Source of the DNA: Pontibacter korlensis
GTDB taxonomy: Bacteria; Bacteroidota; Bacteroidia; Cytophagales; Hymenobacteraceae
Direction of reading: 5' to 3'
NCBI RefSeq assembly: GCF_000973725.1
Contig: NZ_CP009621.1
Coordinates: 372,001 to 436,000 of the forward strand
Length of the DNA stretch: 64,000 nucleotides
In this document: positions 26,439 to 33,380 of the stretch, piece by piece
Layout: each line of letters begins with the position of its first letter
Position numbering within the stretch: position 1 is the first letter of the stretch
The notes under the pieces: model-generated
Told to the model about the DNA's origin: nothing
What the model saw: the letters and a program-made list of their open reading frames with translations, nothing else
Databases searched by the model: none
Program-made: the position numbers and the translations under genes

Positions 26439-28442
26439 CTAAGCCAACTCCGGCTCCAACTGCACTTCCTCATGGGAGACTTCAATACTAGTTCTTGGCA
26501 ACGATACAGCAAACACACTTCCCTTACCGTCTTCACTTTGCACACTAATCTGGCCTGAAAAGCTTTCTAAGAGCTCCCTGCACAGCATCAACCCTAAGCC
26601 TGTACCTTTCTCACCTGAAGTACCGAGAGTGGTAAAACGCCTCTCTGAAAACAGGTTGGCCACATTAGCCGGCGACATACCTTTACCATTATCACTTACC
26701 AGCACCACTACCTTATCGGCTTGCTCTTCTACTTTGAAACTTACCTGGCCCCCCGGGTAGGAGAACTTTACAGCGTTCGTGAGCAGGTTACGCAGCACAA
26801 AATTGAGTCTTTCTTTATCTGCAAGCGCTGTGGCACCCGGTGTTACATAATTCAGAAGCTTTACACCTTTATCATTGGCCTGAGACCTGACAAGCTCCAT
26901 GTTTTCCTCTGCAATCCGGTGCAGGTTAACAGGCTCTACCTTTATACAGGACTCTTCAAGCTGCGCCTTTGCCCAAATCAGCACATTATCAAGCATCGCC
27001 ATAGCTACATCCATATCTCTGCCTAGCAGGTTAAATATTCGCTTTACATCAGCCTCGGGCAGGGTTCTGGCCTGTGCCAGCCCCAGAATGCTTTTGATTG
27101 AGTAAAATGGCCCCCTCAGGTCGTGAGAAATAATAGTAAATACTTTGTTCTTAAAGGCATCATGCCTGCCCAAACGCTCATTTTGCTCCTGTAAAACCTT
27201 AGCCTGAGTTGATATCTCATTCCTCTGAGCCGTGATTTCTGCATTTTGTGTCTGCATCAGGTAATGTGCATCCTGCAGTTTTGCATAAGCAGCCCTTTGC
27301 CGTTGCCAGCCAAGGAAAAGAACTATCAGCAGTACCAGCATCAAAAGAATGATCGTGCCCTCCAGGATCAACGTATAATGCTGGTACTGTATCTCTGCTG
27401 CCTGTTTCTCCTGCTCAGCTTTCAGGCGCTGATTTTCTTGCTCCTTTTGGGCTATTTCATACTTAGCTGTTATCTCCGCCTCTACTCTGGCTCTGCTTTC
27501 GTTATCCAGCTCCTCTTTATGCTTTGTGTAGATAGACAGATATTCATAAGACTGCTTGTAGTTATTTAAGGCAGCATAGACCTTCTGCATCAGCAGGGAT
27601 GCTTCCACTATTTTCTTAGTGGATTCAGTCTTTTTGGCCATGTCAAAGCTCTGCTGAGCATACCTCAGCGCTTTGGCCTTATTGCCCGTTGCCAGGTAGA
27701 TCTCGGCAATTTTCCCCAGCGCTGCCATTTTGATCATGTCATTCTGAATCTCCTCATTTAAGCTTACTGACTTAAACAAGTAAGGCAACCCATGCTCGGC
27801 TTGTCCCAGATGCAGGTGAATGTTTCCGATGTTAAGAAGGCTAATAGCCCATCCTTTTTTATCGCCAGCACCTTCTTGCAGCTTTGTTGCCTGCTTATAG
27901 TAATTCAGAGCTGTACTATACTTCCCCTGATCCTCATAAATGTCACCAAGGTTGTTATAGGCACTGCCTAACCTTATTGTATCATTGGCTTTCTGCGCCA
28001 ACGCTGTTGCCAAAAGATAATGGTTAATAGCCCTTTTAGAATCCTGGATTTTATTGTAGACGTTGCCCAGGTTGATATAAGACGAGATGAGGGTGGCAGT
28101 ATCATTCAACTGCTTCCCGAGAGCAAGTGCCTGAAAGTAATGTTCCATTGCCTTGCCGTAGTCGCCCATGACCAAGGCAGAATTACCTAAGAGTGTTAAG
28201 GCTTTGGCTCTTCCAACTTCGAAGCCAGCGGCGGTTGCCAGGTCATAGGCTGCCTGCCCATACTCTTTGGATTTTACAGCATCGGTAAGTGCATATTGTT
28301 TGCTTAAACTACAATTAAGCATCACTCTGGCAGAGTCTGTCTCAGCTTTGGAAAGCTCACCCAGCAAGCTATCTATTAGCTTACTTTGTGCATACAGGCT
28401 ACCTGAAAAAAGGAGCACTAGCAACAGTAAAGTTATTCTCAT
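26439..28442 (-). CDS. TPR-containing sensor histidine kinase
   Basis: Membrane-bound histidine kinase of 667 residues. A signal peptide (1-18) leads to a periplasmic array of about seven tetratricopeptide repeats (about 30-310; for example GNVYNKIQDSKRAINHYLLA and NLGDIYEDQGKYSTALNYYK). One membrane helix follows (about 352-376), then a coiled coil, a HisKA domain with the phospho-acceptor His in IISHDLRGPF (about His440) and a HATPase domain with N box (LLTNAVKFSYPGG), SDNGKGM and GTGLGLMLC. No response regulator is adjacent. It lies next to the fructan locus but is separated by a terminator, so a regulatory link is only possible. Confidence 0.9.
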   Translation of the reverse strand: MRITLLLLVLLFSGSLYAQSKLIDSLLGELSKAETDSARVMLNCSLSKQYALTDAVKSKEYGQAAYDLATAAGFEVGRAKALTLLGNSALVMGDYGKAMEHYFQALALGKQLNDTATLISSYINLGNVYNKIQDSKRAINHYLLATALAQKANDTIRLGSAYNNLGDIYEDQGKYSTALNYYKQATKLQEGAGDKKGWAISLLNIGNIHLHLGQAEHGLPYLFKSVSLNEEIQNDMIKMAALGKIAEIYLATGNKAKALRYAQQSFDMAKKTESTKKIVEASLLMQKVYAALNNYKQSYEYLSIYTKHKEELDNESRARVEAEITAKYEIAQKEQENQRLKAEQEKQAAEIQYQHYTLILEGTIILLMLVLLIVLFLGWQRQRAAYAKLQDAHYLMQTQNAEITAQRNEISTQAKVLQEQNERLGRHDAFKNKVFTIISHDLRGPFYSIKSILGLAQARTLPEADVKRIFNLLGRDMDVAMAMLDNVLIWAKAQLEESCIKVEPVNLHRIAEENMELVRSQANDKGVKLLNYVTPGATALADKERLNFVLRNLLTNAVKFSYPGGQVSFKVEEQADKVVVLVSDNGKGMSPANVANLFSERRFTTLGTSGEKGTGLGLMLCRELLESFSGQISVQSEDGKGSVFAVSLPRTSIEVSHEEVQLEPELA

Positions 28443-28719
28443 ACAGTAAAAAAAGAGCGGTACTGCTGCTCACCAAGCTAGCACAAGCACCTAACAGCAA
28501 AAAGGCGTAAGAGACAACTCAGGCTAGAACTGCTTATCTAACAAACAACCGGGTACAAATTTAATAAATGGCAGAACAGTTTTCACCCTCTGTTATATTA
28601 TTTTATACTCTGATAATCAAAAGCATATTAACTAAACAACCCTATAGCACCTTTATACTTGAAGCGGGACAGCCTTTCTTTTACTTCTCCAGCGCTATAG
28701 CTTCTAACACTAAAAACGA
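28443..28719. other. Spacer between the fructan locus and the TPR kinase
   Basis: Holds a possible -7 box for the kinase at 28556-28563 and, to its right, the GH32 terminator. A 93-codon + strand frame at 28568-28849 crosses the terminator and shows no domain or coding character, so it is not called. Confidence 0.5.
28556..28563 (-). promoter_or_regulatory. Possible -7 box for the TPR histidine kinase
   Basis: On the - strand this reads TAAATTTG, matching TAnnTTTG. It lies 114 bases before the kinase start. No clear -33 element is seen at the usual distance. Confidence 0.3.
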
Positions 28720-28764
28720 AAGACCAGGTAAGCTCCTTTTGTATCAAAGAGATTACCTGGTCTT
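28720..28764 (-). terminator. Terminator of the fructan operon
   Basis: AAGACCAGGTAA (28720-28731) and TTACCTGGTCTT (28753-28764) form a perfect 12-bp stem with a 21-base loop. On the - strand a T-rich CGTTTTTAG tail follows. Confidence 0.8.
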
Positions 28765-28802
28765 ATACATTATTACCCTGCGCTTTACAAAAGGGAAAAT
28801 TA

Positions 28803-30461
28803 TCACTCCTGTTGGTTCCCTGAAGCGTAGATGGATTTCAGTTCTGTAAGTTTTCCAGAGCTCAGTTTCAACTGTCCTTTATCAGCAATCAGTCTTATTT
28901 TAGTAAATTCCTCATCAGGGAAGAATATACTCGTCATTACGGTTCTTCCTTCATCAGCGAAAAGCTCCACGGAGGCTACATCTACCACTAATCGCAAACT
29001 AAAAAGTTTGTCTTTAGAGAAGCGAGGAGCATACTGAATGCCTGAGAACTTATCTGAAAAACTATGCTCGCCTGCCTTTTTTCTGTTTATGTAGTACTGC
29101 CCTCGGTCCGCATCGTAGCCTATTAGTACTTGCTGATTTCTGCTGTTAGAAAGCTCTACGGCAAATGACTTCTGACTGGCATCTGGCTCCACTTCCAGGC
29201 TTAGGTCATAGCTTGAAGATTTGACAGAAAGCTGCTCAGAAATATCTATAGCACCTGATACTGTCTGCGCTTCCAAAACATGAGTTTTGTGATAGATATT
29301 TTGTAACTCCTGTACTGGCTTGGAGGCTACACGCAAACCAGCAGGAGTGTTTACCAGCTCCAGGGAACGAGCAACTGTCATGGCGCTTCTCCATTTTTCT
29401 GTCGGCACTACATTGGCATAGTCCCAGTTACTCATCCATCCTATAAACAGATGGCGCCCATCCTCTTTGGGTACATTAGCCCAGGTAATGCCCGCATACT
29501 GGTCACGTCCGTAGTCCAGCCAAATGCCTTCCTGCCCGTTTACAGTAGCCGCAATGCTCGGTTTTGCACTCAAGTTTGCTTTGAAATCAGGGTCAAGTAT
29601 AAACTTGCTCCCATTAAAATCACCTACGAAATACTGGGTACCAGACCCTCCGTTTGGTGCACCAGGGTTGATATTTACAATCAGAACCCATTTCTCTTCA
29701 TTAGTACCCTTTACAGGCATCTTGATTAGGTCCGGACACTCCCAAACGCCACCATGCGCTCCAACATCAGCACCAAAATCACTTCTCAGCTTCCAGTCGA
29801 GCAGGTTTTTAGAAGCGTAAAAACTGATATGGTCTTTTACTGCCAGCGTCATAATCCACTCCTGCCCTTTTTCATACCACATCACCTTCGGATCCCGGAA
29901 ATCCCGTATGCCCGGGTTCTTCAGCACAGGGTTGTTCCTATACTTGGTCCATGTCCGTCCATTATTTAGGCTATAGGCGATACCCTGCGTTTGGTAGTCG
30001 TTTCTTCCCGCCTTTTCCGCTTCAGCATCATGATAGGTAAAGATGGCTATAAGGGGAGGATTTTCTGCTGTACCTAAACCAGAGGTATTCTTGGTATCTA
30101 CCACCGCACTCCCAGAAAAGATCATGCCCAGGCTATCCGGGTAGAGGGCAATTGGCAGGTGCTCCCACCTTACCATGTCTTTACTGACAGCATGCCCCCA
30201 ATGCATTGGCCCCCACACCGTGCTGTCTGGGTTGTGTTGGTAAAACAAGTGGTACTCGCCGTTATGGTACACCATACCATTAGGATCATTCATCCAACCG
30301 GTAGGTGGAGTAAAATGAAACTGCGGCCGGTGAGGCTCATTAAAAGCAACTGAAGCAGTTATGTTATTCATTGCTTCGTCCTGGTTTTCAACTGTTGCCT
30401 GATTTGTACCACAGCTGCTTAATACAGCTCCTAAGGCTATCATTACAGATAGTTTATTCAT
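28803..30461 (-). CDS. GH32 fructan hydrolase (levanase/inulinase type) lipoprotein
   Basis: 552-residue glycoside hydrolase family 32 enzyme that releases fructose from fructans or sucrose-type ends. The signal ends at a lipobox (VLSSC, Cys17), so it is a surface or periplasmic lipoprotein. Catalytic motifs are all present: nucleophile Asp59 in WMNDPNG, transition-state Asp190 in RDPK and acid/base Glu241 in WECPDL. The five-blade propeller occupies about 40-350 and the beta-sandwich about 380-545. The WMNDPNG form with a single exo-type domain suggests an exo-acting enzyme, but endo activity cannot be excluded. It is the last gene of an operon with a fructokinase and a sugar porter. Confidence 0.92.
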   Translation of the reverse strand: MNKLSVMIALGAVLSSCGTNQATVENQDEAMNNITASVAFNEPHRPQFHFTPPTGWMNDPNGMVYHNGEYHLFYQHNPDSTVWGPMHWGHAVSKDMVRWEHLPIALYPDSLGMIFSGSAVVDTKNTSGLGTAENPPLIAIFTYHDAEAEKAGRNDYQTQGIAYSLNNGRTWTKYRNNPVLKNPGIRDFRDPKVMWYEKGQEWIMTLAVKDHISFYASKNLLDWKLRSDFGADVGAHGGVWECPDLIKMPVKGTNEEKWVLIVNINPGAPNGGSGTQYFVGDFNGSKFILDPDFKANLSAKPSIAATVNGQEGIWLDYGRDQYAGITWANVPKEDGRHLFIGWMSNWDYANVVPTEKWRSAMTVARSLELVNTPAGLRVASKPVQELQNIYHKTHVLEAQTVSGAIDISEQLSVKSSSYDLSLEVEPDASQKSFAVELSNSRNQQVLIGYDADRGQYYINRKKAGEHSFSDKFSGIQYAPRFSKDKLFSLRLVVDVASVELFADEGRTVMTSIFFPDEEFTKIRLIADKGQLKLSSGKLTELKSIYASGNQQE

Positions 30462-30505
30462 ACTCTACTTTCTACTTTAAGCTAGCAGCGCCTGCCCTAC
30501 TTAAG

Positions 30506-31393
30506 CTATGATTTAATGAAGGATTTTTCTATTTGTGTCAAATCAATGCGCGGTGTAGCCCCCTTCTGTGTAGCCACGAATGCTCCCGCCATACATGCTT
30601 TATCCAAAGCTTTCGAAACAGGCTCACCTTCTAGGTAGAACTTCAGGAAGGTTGCCAGAAAAGCATCGCCGCTGCCTATGGTATCCTCCACTTCCACCTG
30701 GTATCCTTGATGCTCCTCATACCCTCTTTCTGACAGCACGGCAGCTCCCTTGTCGCCGCGGGTTACGATAAGCAGTTGAAGGTTAAAATGCTGCTTTAGG
30801 GCCTGCATCTGCTCCTGTTCATTGCCTGACCAGCCTAGCCATCCAGTTACCTCGTTCAGTTCCTGGTGGTTCATCTTGGCTACGTCTGCAGCATCCAGCA
30901 AGTCCTGTGTGAGCTCCGGAGAGTAGTAGGGCGGCCGCAGGTTTACGTCAAGTACCTTATACTTGGCGAGCTTCAGGTACTGCTGCAGTGTTTTGCGCGA
31001 AGTAGAATTTCTGGCAGCCAGGCTACCGAAAATAAATACATCACTTGCCTTTATGAGCTTTGCCGCCTGCTCATCATACTGTACATAATCCCAGGCAACA
31101 GGCTCCACAATCTCATAAGTCACTTCCTGCTTGTTGCTGGTATTTGCCTTCACAACCCCGGTTTGGTATAGCTGGCTAGTCTGTATCCATTGTGTGGAGA
31201 GGTGTTTCCCTTGCAGGAAGGCGTTTAGCTCCCTTGCTAAATCGTCCTTACCTACACAGCTGATAACTACAGGAGAGTAACCGTAGTAGGTTAGGTGTAT
31301 GGCAACATTCATGGGTGCACCACCAGGCATCTTTCCACTTGGAAGAATATCCCACAGCACTTCTCCAAAGCATATTATCTGAGGCTGCTTCAT
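30506..31393 (-). CDS. PfkB-family carbohydrate kinase, probable fructokinase
   Basis: Cytoplasmic sugar kinase of 295 residues, normal for the PfkB/ribokinase family. An N-terminal substrate-binding GG motif (PGGAPMNVAIHLTYYG, residues about 18-33) and the C-terminal signature DTIGSGDAFLATFLKF (about 235-250), with the catalytic Asp in GSGDAF, are intact. It lies between a sugar porter (21 bases upstream) and GH32 (44 bases downstream), which makes D-fructose the likely substrate, yielding fructose 6-phosphate. Confidence 0.9.
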   Translation of the reverse strand: MKQPQIICFGEVLWDILPSGKMPGGAPMNVAIHLTYYGYSPVVISCVGKDDLARELNAFLQGKHLSTQWIQTSQLYQTGVVKANTSNKQEVTYEIVEPVAWDYVQYDEQAAKLIKASDVFIFGSLAARNSTSRKTLQQYLKLAKYKVLDVNLRPPYYSPELTQDLLDAADVAKMNHQELNEVTGWLGWSGNEQEQMQALKQHFNLQLLIVTRGDKGAAVLSERGYEEHQGYQVEVEDTIGSGDAFLATFLKFYLEGEPVSKALDKACMAGAFVATQKGATPRIDLTQIEKSFIKS

Positions 31394-31414
31394 GATTGAT
31401 GTGTATTTGTTAGA

Positions 31415-32755
31415 CTAAATTACCACTCCCTGCGACTCAACTTTCTTTCCGATCTCCTCGAGCGATACACCTTTCGTTTCCGGCATTATTTTCCAGACAA
31501 ACAGCAGCTGCAGTACCATCATAATGGTAAAAATAAGGAAGGTATTTCCTCCTCCCAGACTGGCTGTAATATAAGGGAACACAAAAGCGATCACAGCGGC
31601 CATAAACCAGTGGGTAAAGCTACCCAAGGCTTGTCCGCTTGCCCTTACGCTGTTAGGAAAAATCTCTGAAATGAACACCCATATGACTGCGCCTTGAGAG
31701 AAGGCAAAGAATGCAATATAGGCAAACAGGCTTACAGGCACCACCATACCGAAACTCTCGGTGTAGAAGGCCCACGATACCATGCCCAAAGTCAGGATTA
31801 AACCAAAAGACCCAACAAGCATCAAAACCCTCCGCCCCACACGGTCAATAAAATTGAGTGCCAACAAGGTAAATATAAAGTTGACCAAGCCCACCCCAGC
31901 TGAAGAAAGCAAGGCAGCATCTTTGCCTAGGCCTGTCATCTCGAAAATTCTGGGGGCATAGTAAATAATGGCGTTAATACCAGATACCTGGTTGAACACA
32001 GCAAACAAAACAGCCAGCATAACAGGAACACTGTGCTGTTTAGAGAAAAGTCTCTCTTCGGAGGTTCTGTTCTTTCTTTTGTTCCCGGATTCGATGATCG
32101 CAGCTAACTCTGCATCCGCTGTGGATGGATCTATCTGGTTTAATACAGCCCTGGCCTCTTCTACAGCCCCTTTTTTAACAGCAAGCCAACGCGGGCTTTC
32201 GGGCACCAGCAACACAAGCCCAACAAAGATGGCAGCAGGAAAGCCCTCTACTCCCAGCATCCAACGCCAAGCTGCACTACCTGCATCCTGCAACAGGTAG
32301 TTCGACAGAAAAGCTATCAATATGCCAAAGACTATATTAAACTGAAATAAGGCTACCATCCGGCCTCTCTTATTGGCAGGCGCTATCTCGCTGATGTACA
32401 TGGGGGCGGCCACAGAAGAGGCCCCTACTCCCAGGCCGCCTATAAACCGGAAAAACAGAAATGAGTACCAGTCTGTAGCCAAGGCTGACCCTACTGCTGA
32501 AGCAAGGTAGAGCACCCCAATCCAGAACAAGGTGCGCTTGCGGCCAAGCCTATCAGAGGGGTATCCCCCAACCAGGGCACCTATCACTGTACCGATCAGG
32601 GCAATCGAAACAGTAAGGCCATGCTGGAAAACATCTAACTGCCATACTTCCTGAATGGATTGTTCTGCGCCTGAAATCACGGCTGTGTCAAAGCCGAACA
32701 AAAAGCCTCCCAACGCTACAGCTATGGACCAAAAAAAGACTCTCCTGTTATTCAT
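31415..32755 (-). CDS. Sugar porter family MFS transporter
   Basis: 446-residue inner-membrane transporter with twelve predicted helices. Sugar-porter signatures are GFDTAVISGAEQSIQ in helix 1, GGYPSDRLGRKR between helices 2 and 3, PESPRWLAVKKG after helix 6 and MPETKGVSLEEI after helix 12. It is the first gene of the fructan operon and probably imports fructose, or glucose released with it. A TAACTTTG box lies 54 bases upstream. Confidence 0.92.
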   Translation of the reverse strand: MNNRRVFFWSIAVALGGFLFGFDTAVISGAEQSIQEVWQLDVFQHGLTVSIALIGTVIGALVGGYPSDRLGRKRTLFWIGVLYLASAVGSALATDWYSFLFFRFIGGLGVGASSVAAPMYISEIAPANKRGRMVALFQFNIVFGILIAFLSNYLLQDAGSAAWRWMLGVEGFPAAIFVGLVLLVPESPRWLAVKKGAVEEARAVLNQIDPSTADAELAAIIESGNKRKNRTSEERLFSKQHSVPVMLAVLFAVFNQVSGINAIIYYAPRIFEMTGLGKDAALLSSAGVGLVNFIFTLLALNFIDRVGRRVLMLVGSFGLILTLGMVSWAFYTESFGMVVPVSLFAYIAFFAFSQGAVIWVFISEIFPNSVRASGQALGSFTHWFMAAVIAFVFPYITASLGGGNTFLIFTIMMVLQLLFVWKIMPETKGVSLEEIGKKVESQGVVI

Positions 32756-32808
32756 TGATTGTTTTTCTATGAGTATAGTTTAAGATAAGTACCTGCTCGG
32801 GGGAAATA

Positions 32809-32816
32809 CAAAGTTA
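32809..32816 (-). promoter_or_regulatory. Probable -7 box of the fructan operon
   Basis: On the - strand the sequence is TAACTTTG, an exact TAnnTTTG match, 54 bases from the start codon of the first gene. A TTAG at the -33 distance is one base off TTTG. Confidence 0.45.
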
Positions 32817-33191
32817 GAATTATAAACCATTCTTCACTAAGCCTGGGCTACGAAGCCAGTAGAGCAGCTGGCCTTTAAACTGCTACTACATGATGATACG
32901 GAAACGAACTTATGTTACTTGTTATAGCAGGTGATAACTTGTATAAGTTACATTATTCAGAACTCTTTTCATAGCTGGCTGTAGCCTTTCGTAAAGTATA
33001 AACAGATGAGAAACTGTTTTCAATAATTAGCCACACCGGCACCATGTAATCAGCTACTTTTGGTCCGCATTAATACTGTCATCAGCTTCCCTCAAAATCA
33101 CTTTTGCATCAAAAAGCTGATAGTTAGATAAAAAAATTAAAAATTACTCTTCTATATTAGAAAAAAGTTACATATTGCACCCATGCAACCT
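32817..33191. other. Divergent promoter region between the fructan and threonine operons
   Basis: About 375 bases without a gene. It contains a palindrome, TAACTT-GTAT-AAGTTA at 32935-32950, that could be an operator for either side. TACTTTTG at 33055-33062 is a possible -7 box for the threonine leader, although no -33 TTTG precedes it at the usual spacing. Confidence 0.4.
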
Positions 33192-33305
33192 ATGAGCAGC
33201 AACCTGTTTACAACAATTACAATTATGACGACCGGGATCATTACGATTACCGGAACGACAGGCCATTGCCCATGGGGAACGGAAATTTTTAGTAGAATGA
33301 GTTAG
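33192..33305 (+). CDS. Threonine operon leader peptide (Thr/Ile attenuation peptide)
   Basis: Short gene of 37 codons from the ATG at 33192; an in-frame ATG at 33183 would add three residues. Residues in the middle read TTITIMTTGIITITGTT: nine Thr and five Ile codons within 17 (bases 33210-33260). The composition closely parallels the enterobacterial thrL peptide, although no homology is claimed. It ends 75 bases before thrA, and a terminator and an alternative pairing lie between. The role is to sense charged tRNA-Thr and tRNA-Ile by ribosome stalling. This is inferred from sequence but strongly supported by position. Confidence 0.85.
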   Translation: MSSNLFTTITIMTTGIITITGTTGHCPWGTEIFSRMS

Positions 33306-33340
33306 AAAAATACTTCATAAACTACAAAAAGGCCTTCCTC
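33274..33340 (+). promoter_or_regulatory. Antiterminator pairing of the thr attenuator
   Basis: Bases 33274-33290 can pair with the 5' arm of the terminator (33326-33340): GGGGAA with TTCCTC, a bulged C, GG with CC, a small internal loop, then TTTTT with AAAAA, about 13 pairs including one G-T. A ribosome stalled in the Thr/Ile run would leave 33274-33290 free. One that reaches the stop at 33303 would cover it and let the terminator form. Confidence 0.7.
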
Positions 33341-33366
33341 AGAACAGAGGAAGGCCTTTTTGTTTT
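33326..33366 (+). terminator. Attenuator terminator upstream of thrA
   Basis: AAAAAGGCCTTCCTC (33326-33340), loop AGAACA, and a perfect 15-bp complement ending in TTTTT (33347-33361), then GTTTT. It lies 14 bases before the thrA start codon, so it must be read through for thrABC expression. Confidence 0.92.
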
Positions 33367-33380
33367 AACCCCTTTACAAC

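Noticed and set aside
28568..28849. 93-codon + strand frame
   Set aside because: It crosses the fructan operon terminator and runs into GH32 on the other strand, and shows no domain or codon bias.
33183..33191. Upstream ATG for the thr leader peptide
   Set aside because: Possible, but the second ATG (33192) is equally placed; the choice does not affect the Thr/Ile run, so the shorter form was listed.
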